Below, in pieces: positions 27,121 to 37,274 of a stretch of 64,000 nucleotides of DNA. The DNA comes from Chitinophagaceae bacterium (GTDB taxonomy: Bacteria > Bacteroidota > Bacteroidia > Chitinophagales > Chitinophagaceae). Where the stretch lies: positions 1 through 64,000 of the forward strand of contig JADKJV010000019.1 in assembly GCA_016720825.1 (NCBI GenBank). Direction: 5' to 3'. Both the position numbers and the translations under genes were made by a program. Numbering within the stretch: the first letter of the stretch is position 1; every line of letters begins with the position of its first letter. The notes beneath the pieces are model-generated. The model did no database searches. It had not been told where the DNA came from and saw only the letters and a program-made list of their open reading frames with translations.

Positions 27121-27609
27121 ATGCAATTCAGAAAATTACTCTTCATTGGTTTTTGTTTATTGGTTTGTTTTAAATCCAAAGCGCAGCCCCATTTCGGGGA
27201 TATGGCCCCGGAAATTGCACTGCCCGCTGCAAGCGGTGACACCATTAAACTTTCTTCGTTAAAAGGGAAAGTGGTGCTCATCGATTTCTGGGCCAGCTGG
27301 TGCGGGCCATGCAGGATAAGTAATAAAAAATTATTGAAGCTCTATCCGGAATTCCATAAAAAAGGATTTGAAATTTATGGGGTGTCGCTGGATAAAGACA
27401 AAGCAGACTGGCAAAAAGCCGTTGGCAAGGATAAAATTACCTGGCTACAGGTGAATGACAATGGCGGCTGGGATGCGCCTACTGCAGTTACCTGGCGCGT
27501 TGACCAGATTCCCACTTCTTACCTCGTTGACCAGACCGGCAGGCTGGTGGCTATGGATCTGGATGATAAAGGCCTGAAAAAAGCACTGAAAGATTTACTC
27601 GGAGACTGA
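27121..27609 (+). CDS. TlpA-family thioredoxin-like protein
   Basis: 162 residues: signal peptide (about 1-22), thioredoxin fold with the redox motif WCGPC (Cys61, Cys64), and a cis-Pro segment DQIPTSYLVD. An AhpC/TSA-type start (GDMAPEIALPAASGDTIKL) identifies the TlpA/ResA branch. It acts in the periplasm as a disulfide reductase. In this context it may keep the Cys-rich metal proteins reduced. It overlaps nothing and precedes the barrel gene by 5 bases. Confidence 0.9.
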   Translation: MQFRKLLFIGFCLLVCFKSKAQPHFGDMAPEIALPAASGDTIKLSSLKGKVVLIDFWASWCGPCRISNKKLLKLYPEFHKKGFEIYGVSLDKDKADWQKAVGKDKITWLQVNDNGGWDAPTAVTWRVDQIPTSYLVDQTGRLVAMDLDDKGLKKALKDLLGD

Positions 27610-27614
27610 TCCCC

Positions 27615-28442
27615 ATGAGAATTTTCCTACTTGCATTTTTTGTTTGTGCCGGCTTTAGTCTGCACGCGCAGGAATTGTATGTATTTAAAGAACCAGCTTC
27701 CAATATGCCGGCCAATTCTTTTGCAATCCGGCTGAGCGATCATTACACGGCACAGAATAAATTATATACCGGGGCCGGGCATCGGTTTATGCCCCAGTTA
27801 TATTTCGGTTTCAGCAAAAAACTGATGCTTCATCTCGGAGCCACATTCAGTAATATGCATACGCCTGATTTCCGGTACGAGTCGGTAGACGTGTATGCCA
27901 AATACCGTTTCCTCTCACACGATGATGTACACAAACATTTCAGGATGGCAGCCTATTTTGAAGCTGCTAAAACAAAAGCGCCTTTTCATTACAATGAAAT
28001 CAACCTGATGGGCGATAAAAGCGGTATTGGCGCCGGACTGGTAGTTACCCAGCTCTGGAATAAATTCGCGGTGACTGCCACTGTTGGCAGCACACAAGTG
28101 CTTGATAAGTCAAGAAGGAATGATGTGATATATGTCCCCGCCCGTTCCTATTCATCTTTTGATTATGCAATTTCAACAGGATACCTGGTTTTTCCCCGTG
28201 AGTATACCTCTTATAAACAGGTGAACCTGAATCTCTATCTTGAATTAATTGGTCAGCAATCCCTTGACCGTTCCCTTCATTTTACGGACCTGGCCCCGGC
28301 CATCCAGTTTATCTTTAACAGCAACACAAAGTTGAATATTGGTTACCGCACACAGCTGGGCGGGAACTCCCCCCGCATGTCGCCCAATTCCTGGCTGTTC
28401 AGTTTTGAAAGAACCTTCCTCGGCGCTTTCAGGAAGAAGTAA
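27615..28442 (+). CDS. outer-membrane beta-barrel protein of unknown function
   Basis: 275 residues: signal peptide ending FSLHAQ, then alternating amphipathic strands ending with a barrel-type strand (LFSFERTFLGAF). His and Met are frequent near the N-terminus (AGHRFMPQLYF, LMLHLGATFSNMHT). Close coupling to the TlpA gene (5 bases) and the nearby HMA genes suggest an outer-membrane component of the metal locus. A role in metal export is inference. Confidence 0.7.
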   Translation: MRIFLLAFFVCAGFSLHAQELYVFKEPASNMPANSFAIRLSDHYTAQNKLYTGAGHRFMPQLYFGFSKKLMLHLGATFSNMHTPDFRYESVDVYAKYRFLSHDDVHKHFRMAAYFEAAKTKAPFHYNEINLMGDKSGIGAGLVVTQLWNKFAVTATVGSTQVLDKSRRNDVIYVPARSYSSFDYAISTGYLVFPREYTSYKQVNLNLYLELIGQQSLDRSLHFTDLAPAIQFIFNSNTKLNIGYRTQLGGNSPRMSPNSWLFSFERTFLGAFRKK

Positions 28443-28498
28443 AAAATCCCCTTTTAGTGGTATTTGTCTGTTTGGTGGTTTTCCTAGCTTTGGAAAGT

Positions 28499-28618
28499 TT
28501 GAAATTCAAAATTCAAAATTCAAAATTCAAAATTCAAAAACCTGAAGTTTGAAGAGTTTTTACAGGATTTGAAACACTTGAACTTTTTGAACGCTTGAAC
28601 TTTTGAACCCATTTAATC
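28499..28618. repeat. ATTCAAA tandem word with complementary TTTGAA words
   Basis: Five uninterrupted copies of a 7-base unit (ATTCAAA, about 28503-28540) are followed by scattered complementary words (TTTGAA, CTTGAAC) to about 28610. Together they can fold into an imperfect hairpin. It lies between the barrel gene and the next plus-strand gene. Confidence 0.7.
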
Positions 28619-28635
28619 ACTAAAACCTGACCAAC

Positions 28636-29130
28636 ATGATCACCGTTGAATTGTATGCTGAACTCTGCGCCCTCATGACAGAAACCGGGGGAGATGAGTC
28701 TAAAGAATTTGCCATTGCTGCTGAAAAAGGAGTGAGTGCTGATGAGTGGAAAGCCTCTAAAGCCGGATTTACGGCTAAGATGTCTGATCCCGCTGACATG
28801 GGAAAAACGGCTATGGCATTTATGCCGCTTTACCAGGCTGCATTAGATAAAAAAAGGGGAGGAGGCGAGCCCTGCACACTGGAAATGTATACCAAAGTGC
28901 ATGCTGAAATGGCTTTCCGCAAAGACCCCGCTGATCCTTCCAAACAAATCAATTACTTAATCGTGCTTGCTGAAAACGGATTCTCCCACCAGTCATGGCT
29001 TGAATGTGAAAACTACTGGACACCCCGCGTTGGTGCCCCCGACCAGGCCAAATGGGATCCGGTACTGGGACAGAAATTCAGGGAGTTGATGCAGAAGGAG
29101 AGTGATCGGATATTCGGAATAGTACGGTAA
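28636..29130 (+). CDS. small protein with internal duplication, unknown function
   Basis: 164 residues, no signal or membrane segment, so cytoplasmic. Two halves look related: YAELCALMTETGGDESKEFA...EKGVSADEW (about 7-55) and YTKVHAEMAFRKDPADPSKQ...ENGFSHQSW (about 85-135), each followed by an aromatic residue and an acidic helix. I do not recognise a named family. The helical duplicated layout suggests a scaffold or immunity-like fold, but there is no adjacent toxin. Confidence 0.6.
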   Translation: MITVELYAELCALMTETGGDESKEFAIAAEKGVSADEWKASKAGFTAKMSDPADMGKTAMAFMPLYQAALDKKRGGGEPCTLEMYTKVHAEMAFRKDPADPSKQINYLIVLAENGFSHQSWLECENYWTPRVGAPDQAKWDPVLGQKFRELMQKESDRIFGIVR

Positions 29131-29139
29131 ATGTTCCTA

Positions 29140-29285
29140 GTTTCCAGCTACCAGTTACCAGTTGCCGGTTGCCGGTTTTCGGCTGCAGATAACCAGTTCA
29201 CTACAAAGAAAAAATAAGAATATTTTCTTCGTAGCTGGCAGCTTATAACTGGTAACTGGAAACCGGTAACTGGTAACTGGTAACA
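29140..29285. repeat. CCAGTTACCA-word hairpin (copy 1)
   Basis: Iterated word CCAGTTACCAGTTGCCGG on the left (29144-29176) and its complement GGTAACTGG repeated on the right (29247-29284), separated by an AT-rich loop. It fills the gap between two convergent genes. The same word recurs at 36061-36168. Confidence 0.8.
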
Positions 29286-29287
29286 TT

Positions 29288-30484
29288 TTACTTTTCAAAG
29301 TAGCAGAAGTTTCCCCCCACCCACTCCTTATCCTTATTATACCTCACCCCAATCATCTTCCCTTTACTCATTCTTCCGAGGTTGTTGGTGGCAACGGGTC
29401 TGGTGGCGCCGTCTTTCCAGAAATAGAACATCCTGATTTCAGCTTTGGCAGGTAGATCGGGAGTCTGGATGATTTCGGCGTATTTTACTTTTTTCTGGAG
29501 GATCCAGTTATGCGGGTCTTCAATTTTTTCAATATCGGCGGGCGTTACATCAATCACCACACCCTGTCCTGCAAAGGAGAATAATGGCTTCAGTACATAA
29601 TTCTCAAGGTCGGCAGGGATTTGTTTCACCTGGTCCAGAAAATAAGTGGCAGGCACATACGGATGATGAATCAGTGGCAGCGTGTATTTACTGATGCGGT
29701 AAAACCAGTTGGGATGCGGCGCCCATTCTACGTCCAGGCCGGTAAAAAGTAATTTCCCTTTTTCCTGTACTTCTGCGGATTGCTGCTGCAGGTCGTCGAA
29801 AATGATACGGTTATAAATCCTCTTGATTTGTGTTTTTACACCATTGTTCATGTAAAACAGTTTTGATCCTTCCTGGATCAGTTCGGTGAGGCAAACCATT
29901 TTAATGCCGGTGTATTCTTCCGTACAGTAGAAATCTATTCTTGTTTTTTGTTTGCGCGGGAAAATTTCCAGCAGGATCACTTCTTCGGGTTTGTGAGTGC
30001 CCAGAATGATTTCACGAAGCAACTGCAGGTATGATTCCCGGTTGTAGCTATTGAGGTAGCAATCAAAGTTTTCCGGTACAGGGAAATGCTTACGGAAAAC
30101 ATCGTCCAGCATTACTTCATAGGCAAACAGGGTAGGAAAGCCCTGCATCTCGATGAGTTGCGGTTCATATTCACCGGCTTCGTTTTCACAGATGCCGAAA
30201 TCAAAAGCGATAAAATGTGTGTGTTCGTTTTCTGCGGGAACGGTTAATCCTTCAGGAATGGCATTCCGGGTGAGGTGTTTAAATCCGGGATCTGCAATCA
30301 CATCTACAATTGCTTCACAGGCACTGAGTATTTTGTTTTTGAAATCGCGGGGAATGAATACCGGTGTTTCGGCAACCCGGAAATCAAGTTGCCCGGGATG
30401 CACACCATGCAGTTCATCTAAAAATGCTTTGTATTTCTCAGCTGTAAAAGCTGCATTATATGCCTGTATGATACCGGGGATCAT
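29288..30484 (-). CDS. ATP-grasp-like ligase, uncharacterised
   Basis: 398 residues, no signal. The C-terminal half has ATP-grasp hallmarks: YVLKPLFSFAGQGV (about 288-301, nucleotide-binding Lys and Gly-rich loop), WILQKKVKYAE, AEIRMFYFW, and a final VGGNFCYFEK. The N-terminal half contains FDFGICENEAGEYEPQLIEM. The order resembles circularly permuted or glutathionylspermidine-synthase-like ATP-grasp enzymes, which form amide bonds using ATP. It is the distal gene of a minus-strand group with a class-I glutamine amidotransferase. The substrate is unknown. Confidence 0.7.
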   Translation of the reverse strand: MIPGIIQAYNAAFTAEKYKAFLDELHGVHPGQLDFRVAETPVFIPRDFKNKILSACEAIVDVIADPGFKHLTRNAIPEGLTVPAENEHTHFIAFDFGICENEAGEYEPQLIEMQGFPTLFAYEVMLDDVFRKHFPVPENFDCYLNSYNRESYLQLLREIILGTHKPEEVILLEIFPRKQKTRIDFYCTEEYTGIKMVCLTELIQEGSKLFYMNNGVKTQIKRIYNRIIFDDLQQQSAEVQEKGKLLFTGLDVEWAPHPNWFYRISKYTLPLIHHPYVPATYFLDQVKQIPADLENYVLKPLFSFAGQGVVIDVTPADIEKIEDPHNWILQKKVKYAEIIQTPDLPAKAEIRMFYFWKDGATRPVATNNLGRMSKGKMIGVRYNKDKEWVGGNFCYFEK

Positions 30485-30535
30485 ACAATAGTTTTAGGAG
30501 TAAGTTAATCAATGAAGCGATGCCTTCCAAACCCA

Positions 30536-31372
30536 TCAGGCTGGTTGCATCAGGCCGACTGATTCATTGAGGAAGTTAGGGAGGATATGTGAATACGTCC
30601 ACCTGATTTTATCAGGATCTTCCAGTTGTTCCAGCATACTTTCCCATTTGGCATAGCCGTGGTTTTCCACGACCGTGTGTTTTTTATCTTCACTTTGCAG
30701 GTAGATGCTCATACCACTGGCATCGGCTTCGGGGTGGAACTGTGTACCGATCATGTATTCATTAAACCGGATGCCCATGATTGCTCTTTCATAAGGTACA
30801 TGCGGCCGGCTTTTTCAATGCAAAGGATCCTTGCACCCATCTGGTTCAGCAGGGCATGGTTGGGCTGGATCACCGAAATCGCGGCTGTCAACCCCGTAAA
30901 AAGGATCTTTCAATCCTTCAAAGACTGGTTCCTGTTTGCCCATATCCAGCATGTGGATCGGGAATACACCAAAGGCAGTGGATTTCCTTTTACATACAAG
31001 GCCAGTATTGAAATACCGGCTGGCAAGCTGGAATGAATGACAGATAAAGAATACGTATTTCTTATGTTGCTGGGAAGGGTTGCGGTTCCATCTTTCAATA
31101 TTACCCAGCCACTGGCACCAGGCGATATCCCAGTCGTCAAACCGGCTTACCAGCGGGTCACCTGGACCACCACTTGAAATATAAATATCATAACTGGTAT
31201 CTGGTAATTCGGTTTTAAGCCGCACATTGTATTCGTGCGAAACCACTTCAATCTGGTGCTGGAGAGCCCACTCACGGATAATGGCGCGTATACATCGCAT
31301 ACCCTGGTTGGCATGGCCTTCATATAAATCGAGGATTGCGATGCGGACTGATTTCCTTTCCATCCAGCTCAT
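30536..31372 (-). CDS. class-I glutamine amidotransferase-like protein (frame broken twice)
   Basis: A GATase1 fold is complete if two frame changes are corrected (about 30871 and 30795). Oxyanion strand YISSGGPGDP (about 65-74); nucleophile elbow FFICHSFQLA with Cys about 111; late catalytic HPE in GTQFHPEAD. The short middle stretch is read in a different frame (QPNHALLNQMGARILCIEK), and the last part returns to the first frame. The breaks look like base losses in short repeats, so the gene is probably intact in the organism. Such enzymes release ammonia from glutamine or hydrolyse gamma-glutamyl bonds. A partner of the adjacent ATP-grasp gene. Confidence 0.8.
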
Positions 31373-31483
31373 TCGGCAAATTTAAGCATTCCAGCCCGCA
31401 CAGGGGGAATTGACAGCCTTGCTTTTACCCACAAATGTGGATTGTAACTGATTTATAGGGGTTAATACATAAATGCAAACGTT

Positions 31484-33120
31484 CTAGTTCCTTGAAAAAA
31501 GCTTTTCCCCGGCGATGTATGTGCGGAGTACCTGGACAGAAAGCAGTTTGGATGGTTCTTCTTTCATCAGGTCGCCATCCAAAACCACAAAATCAGCCCA
31601 TTTTCCTTTTTCGAGACTTCCCTTTTCTTTTTCTTCAAAATTGGCTTTGGCGGCCCAGATTGTCATGCCGCGGATAGTTTGTTCGCGGTTGAGGCCGTTG
31701 TCTGTCTGGAAACCGGCAGGAGGCCAGCCTTTGGCGTCTTTACGAACATAGGCTGCATAGAAAGTTTTGAAAGGGGAGATGTCTTCCACAGGAAAATCAG
31801 TGCCTAATGCAATCCAACCGTTCATCTGTAACAAAGATCCATACGCATAAGCACCATACATCCTTTCAGCACCTAAACGATCTGCTGCCCAGTACATATC
31901 GCTGGTAGCATGTGTGGGTTGTACAGATGGAATGATTGAACAGGCCAGGAATTTATGCATATCATCTTTATTGATGACCTGTGCGTGTTCAATGCGCCAG
32001 CGAAGGTCATTCTGGTGAGCGAGGTATTTGGTGTAGATGTCAAGTATCACGCGGTTGCCGCTGTCGCCAATCGCATGGGTACACATCTGCCAGCCTTTCT
32101 TATATAACCAGGCAGCCACTGAATCAAAATGTGCAGCACTGCTGAGCAAGAAGCCATAGTTTTTGGGATCGTCATGATATGGTTTCAGGAGACAGGCGCC
32201 TCGTGAACCGAGCGCGCCATCTCCATACACTTTAAAGCTCCGCACATTCAGCCGGTCTGTTTTTATCATGCCGTTTTTTTCTGCCCAGGCAAAATTGGCG
32301 GCTTCATCACTCAGCATGATATATAAACGCATTTTAAGATCGCCGGAATCCTGGAAACGCCTGATTTGTTCAATGGTGTTATAAGATAGTCCGCAGTCGT
32401 CAATCGTAGTAAGTCCGACAGCCAGGCAATTCTGCTCAGCAGTTTTCAGTGCTTTCTTCAGTTGATCACCCGTGACGGGTGGTATTTTGGCAGAAACTAA
32501 GTCAACAGCGTTGTCAACCAGCACGCCGGTCATGTGTCCGTTGCGACTTTCAATAACACCTCCTTTTACGGGTTGTTCCGGTGATACGCCTGCCAGTTCA
32601 AGTGCTTTCTGGTTAGCTATAGCTGCATGTCCGTCAATACGTGTGAGCAAAACAGGCCGGTCAGGAAATAATATATTCAATGAATCATTCACCGGAAATG
32701 ATTTGATGTCCCAGTCATTCTGGTCCCAGCCCCTTCCGATCAGCCAGCCTTCCGGGTTTTCTTTGGCATAGGTCTTCAGGATATCCAGCACTTCATGCCA
32801 GCTGCCTGTTCCGGTAAGATTTGCTTTCGCCAGTCCAGTGCATATCCTGCAAAATGCGCATGGGCATCAATAAATCCCGGGAAGATGAATTTGCCGCCGG
32901 CATCCCAGCTTTCTTTGGCGCTGTAAATTTTTTCCAGGGAATCACGGGTGCCAGTGGCCAGTACTTTACCATCTTTTATGGCCATGGCTTCCGCTGTACT
33001 GAAAGAGGAGTCTACCGTATATATCGTGGCGTGATAAACCAGTAAATCGGCTTTCTCTTTTTGTGCACAGGATAATAATCCTGCACAAAAAAATACTACA
33101 GGGATGATAAATTTTTTCAT
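31484..33120 (-). CDS. YtcJ-type amidohydrolase lipoprotein (one frameshift)
   Basis: The N-terminal part starts at ATG 33120 with a lipoprotein signal (GLLSC) and the metal motif PGFIDAHAHF. After a frame change near 32826 (likely loss of one A in an AAAA run), the rest continues with WLIGRGWDQNDW, GDGALGSRGACL, HAIGDSG, WRIEHAQ and GTDFPVEDI, the full set of amidohydrolase-3 motifs. About 540 residues after correction. These enzymes hydrolyse amide or ester bonds of small molecules, here at the cell envelope. It sits between the glutamine amidotransferase and the GCS2 gene. Confidence 0.85.
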
Positions 33121-33276
33121 GACTTCCGGGGATTATAAAAATTCTTCATTTTGTTTTTGACCCCGCTAAGATAGGGGCTTCAGTAAATAAGTTTACCGGG
33201 TATTTTTTAAAATAGGTTTCATTCGTGACTGGCATCAGTAAATAATTGATTATCTTTTTCAGATAAAAATATCATC

Positions 33277-34310
33277 ATGCTGCGTATTTCCATGTTCAGT
33301 TTAGCCATTATCCTCCTCTTTTCCTGCCAATCAAAGAAGTCTGATGCAGATAAAAAAGGGTTTGATGAAACCAAGTATTTCAGTGCGAATGACAGCGGGA
33401 TACAAACCGGCGGTGTGCGGCTGATTCCCATTGAAACACCGGCGGGCAGGTTCAATGTATGGACGAAGAAATTCGGGAATAATCCGAAAATTAAAATCCT
33501 GTTGTTGCATGGTGGCCCGGCCATGACACATGAATACATGGAATGTTTCGAGAGTTTTTCCCGCAACAGGGTTTTGAGTTTTATGAATACGACCAGTTGG
33601 GCTCTTATTACAGTGACCAGCCGAAGGACAGCAGCCTGTGGACGACAGAACGGTTTGTGGAAGAAGTGGAGCAGGTACGTAAAGCCATTGGCGCAGATTC
33701 AGGCAATTTTTATATCCTGGGGAATTCCTGGGGCGGGATACTGGCTATGGAATACGCATTGAAATACCAGGCAAATCTAAAAGGATTACTGGTTTCGAAT
33801 ATGATGGCCAGTTGTCCCGACTATGGGAAATATGCACAGGAAGTGCTGGCCAAACAAATGGATCCGGTTGTGCTCAGGGAAATAAAAGCGCTGGAAGCTG
33901 CCGGTGAGTTTTCAAATCCACGTTATATGGAATTGCTGATTCCGAATTTCTATCATGAACATATTTGCCGGATGCCTGATTGGCCTGACGGACTGAATCG
34001 TTCCATGAAACATGCCAATGGTGAAATCTATACCATGATGCAGGGGCCCTCTGAATTCGGTATCGGTGGCCGGCTTGCCAACTGGGATGTTAAGGGCAGG
34101 CTGAAAGAACTTACAATACCCACATTAATGATCGGCGGGAAGTATGATACGATGGATCCCAAAGCCATGGAAGAACAAAGCAAGCTGGTGCAGCATGGCA
34201 GGTATCTGTATTGCCCCGAAGGAAGTCACCTGGCGATGTATGACGACCAGCAGGTGTATATGAAAGGTGTGATCCAGTTCATCCATGATGTGGACGAGGG
34301 GAAATTCTGA
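33277..34310 (+). CDS. proline-iminopeptidase-like alpha/beta hydrolase (one frameshift)
   Basis: Starts at ATG 33277 with a lipoprotein signal (LLFSC). Motifs after joining the two frames near 33551: oxyanion HGGPA, EYDQLGSYYSDQP, nucleophile elbow LGNSWGGILA, Asp in GGKYDTMDP and final His in PEGSHLAMYDD. This is the proline iminopeptidase / tricorn-interacting factor F1 type (S33), which removes N-terminal residues, often proline, from peptides. The break looks like loss of one base in GAGAAG. Divergent from the amidohydrolase gene. Confidence 0.85.
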
Positions 34311-34381
34311 TAGTATGCCACCTGTATAATTCAGGTAGTACCTGATAATTTTTTTCACAAAAACCAAAAACCATGCAATAC

Positions 34382-34792
34382 ATGAAACAATTCCTGGCGC
34401 TTACATTCAGCGCATTAACAATTATCTCCTGCGGAGGGGATTCAAAAAAAGAAGAAAATAAAGATAAACCTGATAAACCTGCAGAGGAAGTTGCCACTGC
34501 AACAAATGGATCAGCCAGTAAACTGGAAGGTGCCTGGGAAATAAAAAGGGCAGAAGGAATGATGCCGGAAGCGAATGTGGGGACAGTGTATGAATTCAGC
34601 GGCAATAAATTATCGTTTGGCAAAGGGGATTATAAAAACCCCGGCACGACCATTGTTACCGATTCAACTTTCAGTTTCCAGGCAGACGGAAATGAACTTG
34701 TGTTTATGTATGATTATCATTTTAACGGAGATACACTCGTTGTTGAAATGCAAAAAAGCGGCGGGCAGATATTCCATATGATTAAAAAATAG
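34382..34792 (+). CDS. small lipocalin-like lipoprotein
   Basis: 136 residues from ATG 34382 (a second ATG lies 9 bases upstream). Lipoprotein signal ends LTIISC; then a charged Lys/Glu/Asp linker and a beta-rich domain (LEGAWEIKRAEGMMPE, GTVYEFSGNKLSFG) resembling lipocalin-like stress or binding proteins. No catalytic motif. Follows the alpha/beta hydrolase and ends at a bidirectional terminator. Confidence 0.65.
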   Translation: MKQFLALTFSALTIISCGGDSKKEENKDKPDKPAEEVATATNGSASKLEGAWEIKRAEGMMPEANVGTVYEFSGNKLSFGKGDYKNPGTTIVTDSTFSFQADGNELVFMYDYHFNGDTLVVEMQKSGGQIFHMIKK

Positions 34793-34840
34793 AATTCCAG
34801 AATCAGTTGCGCGGCATTCTGAGTGAAAACATCTGATAAT

Positions 34841-34873
34841 GCAAAGAGCCGGCTATTAAAGCCGGCTCTTTGC
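34841..34873. terminator. bidirectional terminator
   Basis: Perfect 13-bp GC-rich stem (34841-34853 with 34861-34873), loop TATTAAA, between two convergent genes. Confidence 0.85.
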
Positions 34874-34891
34874 TATTAAACGATTGACAGA

Positions 34892-35999
34892 TTAAATTCC
34901 GTGCAGGTAAGAGTCGTGAATAAACCTGGCAACATCAGTCAGGTTTTTCGTTTTCTCAAATACAGCCAGCTGCCTGTCGGCCCCGGTCCCGTTCTTCAGC
35001 ATTTCATGTACATAGGCTATGCGGTGACGGCTGCCTAAATGATCCAGCACGGGGTCGAGGAATTCGAGCAGTTCATATATCAGTGCACGGGTATTCACTT
35101 CTTCCTCTTTACCGAAATCAATCAGGTATCCATCCACGCCATAGCGGCTGGCTCTCCATTTATTTTCATTCAGCAATGCCCGGGAATACTGGATGAAGTT
35201 TAAATTTTTTGAACGCAGCATATAAATCCTGGCGCAAATGGCCTGGAATAATGCGGCGATGGTGATGGTTTCATTCACCGTCATCGGGATGTCGCAGATA
35301 CGGAACTCAACCGTGTTGAAGAAAGGGTGTACACGGAGATCCCACCATATTTTCTTCGCATTGTCAATGCAATTCGTTTTGATCAGCAGCTTTACGTAAT
35401 TATCATAAGCTTCAATACTTTCAAATTCATCGGGAATGCCTGTGCGGGGGAATTTGTCAAATACTTTTGTGCGGAATGATTTGTAGCCCGTCATCCGGCC
35501 TTCCCAGAAAGGGGAATTGGTGCTGAGCGCAAATATATGCGGCAGGAAATAGCGTGTTGAATTGGCAATGTGATTTGCCATTTCACGGTTTTCCATGCCT
35601 ACGTGTACGTGCAGGCCGAAAATGAGATTGCTGCGCGCGGCTTCCTGTAACTCATTCACTATTTCACTGTACCGGATATGATCCGTTATCAGCTGGCTTT
35701 CCCAATGGCTAAAGGGTGCGTCCCGGAAGCCCCATCGCATAACCCAGTGAATCGGCAATACCGGAAATGGTTTTGCGGAGCGTGGATACATCGAGAAAAG
35801 CCTCATCCACATCGGCGCAAATATCAGTCCCCACTTCCACCACTGCCTGGTGCATTTCTGCTTTTACTTTATCCTTGATCACTTTCTGCCCTTCATGCAC
35901 GATCTTCTGCTCATGGCTCTTCAGTTCGTACGTAGCCGGATCAAGTACCATGTATTCTTCTTCAACGCCGATCGTGAAAGTTTTGTAATTGAGGTTCAT
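34892..35999 (-). CDS. carboxylate-amine ligase, GCS2/YbdK type (one frameshift)
   Basis: Starts at ATG 35999 (TIGVEEEYMVLDPATYEL, the GCS2 opening with the acidic metal-binding EEEY). After a frame change near 35731 (a GGGG run), it continues with APFSHWESQLITDHIRYSE, FGLHVHVGMENREMAN, FWEGRMTGYKSFRT and a C-terminal HDSYLHG. GCS2 enzymes form gamma-glutamyl or similar amide bonds from a carboxylate, an amine and ATP. Located 1 kb from an ATP-grasp gene on the same strand, it is the likely first ligase of the cluster. Confidence 0.88.
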
Positions 36000-36060
36000 G
36001 CGATGTTATTATTAGTTTGGTTCTTCTTACTTGGAAAATTCAATTTAAAATGTAAGTTTT

Positions 36061-36168
36061 AGTCAGTTGCCAGTTGCCAGTTACCAGTTACCAGTTACCA
36101 GTTGCCAGTTACCAGTTACCAGTTAATACAACGAAGTATGCAGTGTCTAATCTGGTAACCGGTAACCT
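36061..36168. repeat. CCAGTTACCA-word repeat (copy 2)
   Basis: About seven head-to-tail copies of a roughly 10-base word (CCAGTTACCAGTTGCCAGTT, 36066-36124), then the complement CTGGTAACCGGTAACC (36152-36167) touching the stop codon of the ATP-grasp gene. Same word as 29140-29285, so the block 29.3-36.0 kb is flanked by it on both sides. Confidence 0.8.
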
Positions 36169-37120
36169 ATATTACTGTGTTACCCGAGCTGCTCCGTTTC
36201 ACATATTCACCCCAGGTCAGGTTATCCCGGTCATCTTTTATGCTCATGGCTTTTTCAATCGCATAGTTTGCGGCTGTTTCAACCACCCATTCAAAATTTT
36301 CTTCACCTACACTGTTTCTTTCGGCGTCGGGAGCAGGGTTGCAGAAATCAATGGCGTAAGGTACGCCGTCGCGTACGGCCAGTTCTACGGTGTTGAAATC
36401 GTATCCGAGGTATTTATTGATGCGTAAAACGATATCGGTCATCTGCTGCAGTCTTTCCGCAGAGGGTTTGAAATCGGCTACATAACGGAGATGGTGGGGA
36501 TTGCGTGGTTCGTATGACATGATGCGAACATATTTACCGCCAATGCAGTAGCAACGGTAATATTCAGTGAATACAATTTCTTCCTGCAACAGCATTACCA
36601 GTTGCCCGGTTTCACTGTGCTTGCTGAAGAAATCATCTGAGTTAACCAGTTTGTAAACATGTTTCCAGCCACCGCCGGCAAATGGTTTCATATAAGCAGG
36701 GAAGCCAACATAGTTGAAAATGGATTCCCAGTCGAGCGGGTAAGCCAGGTTGCTGAATGACTCTCCGGTGGTATCATCAGGCAGGTCACGCGAAGGAATA
36801 ATGGCTGTTTTGGGAACAGGCACATCAATTTTAGTCATCAGGCAGTTGTTGAAATATTTATCATCCGCACTCCACCAGAATGGGTTATTAATAACGGCAG
36901 TACCTGTTACGGCAGCATTCTTAAGCCAGGTGCGGTAAAAGGGAACGTCCTGGGATATCCGGTCAATGATAACCGCATAACCGCTGTGCACACCCTGCAT
37001 GGCTTTGTCAATACGAACCGGCTCTGCTATAATGCCGGGTACATTTTTACTGTTTACTCTGGCTACAAATGCTTCAGGAAAGGAGCGTTCCTTTCCGTGC
37101 AGGATTCCGATTTTCTTCAT
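36167..37120 (-). CDS. ATP-grasp ligase, RimK-like
   Basis: 317 residues. ATP-grasp features: YMKPFAGGGWKHVYKL (about 155-170, ATP-binding Lys and glycine loop), LLQEEIVFTEYYRCYCIGG (about 192-210), and Mg-binding residues in DFNTVELAVRDGVPYAIDFCN. No signal, cytoplasmic. Enzymes of this class add an amino acid or amine to an activated carboxylate. It is divergent from an esterase gene and lies upstream of GCS2 on the same strand. The product is unknown. Confidence 0.85.
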   Translation of the reverse strand: MKKIGILHGKERSFPEAFVARVNSKNVPGIIAEPVRIDKAMQGVHSGYAVIIDRISQDVPFYRTWLKNAAVTGTAVINNPFWWSADDKYFNNCLMTKIDVPVPKTAIIPSRDLPDDTTGESFSNLAYPLDWESIFNYVGFPAYMKPFAGGGWKHVYKLVNSDDFFSKHSETGQLVMLLQEEIVFTEYYRCYCIGGKYVRIMSYEPRNPHHLRYVADFKPSAERLQQMTDIVLRINKYLGYDFNTVELAVRDGVPYAIDFCNPAPDAERNSVGEENFEWVVETAANYAIEKAMSIKDDRDNLTWGEYVKRSSSGNTVI

Positions 37121-37274
37121 AAATAATGATTAGTTGATGAAAATTTTTGTACCGGCCACTGGGACGCGGGGGATAGTCAAATTTATTTTTTCAGCATCAA
37201 ATTAACAAATTAACCGAAGCTGTTCAATTTTTGTTCAGTCTTTCACAAAGGCTGTTTACTGCGCCTGAAATCCT

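Noticed and set aside
29140..29285. CCAGTTACCA repeats as a CRISPR or an origin of replication
   Set aside because: Units are about 10 bases with no spacers and form a hairpin; no dnaA boxes or dnaA gene nearby.
31484..36000. Gene block as decayed pseudogenes
   Set aside because: Each gene keeps all catalytic motifs and has at most one or two single-base breaks, so sequence error is more likely than decay.
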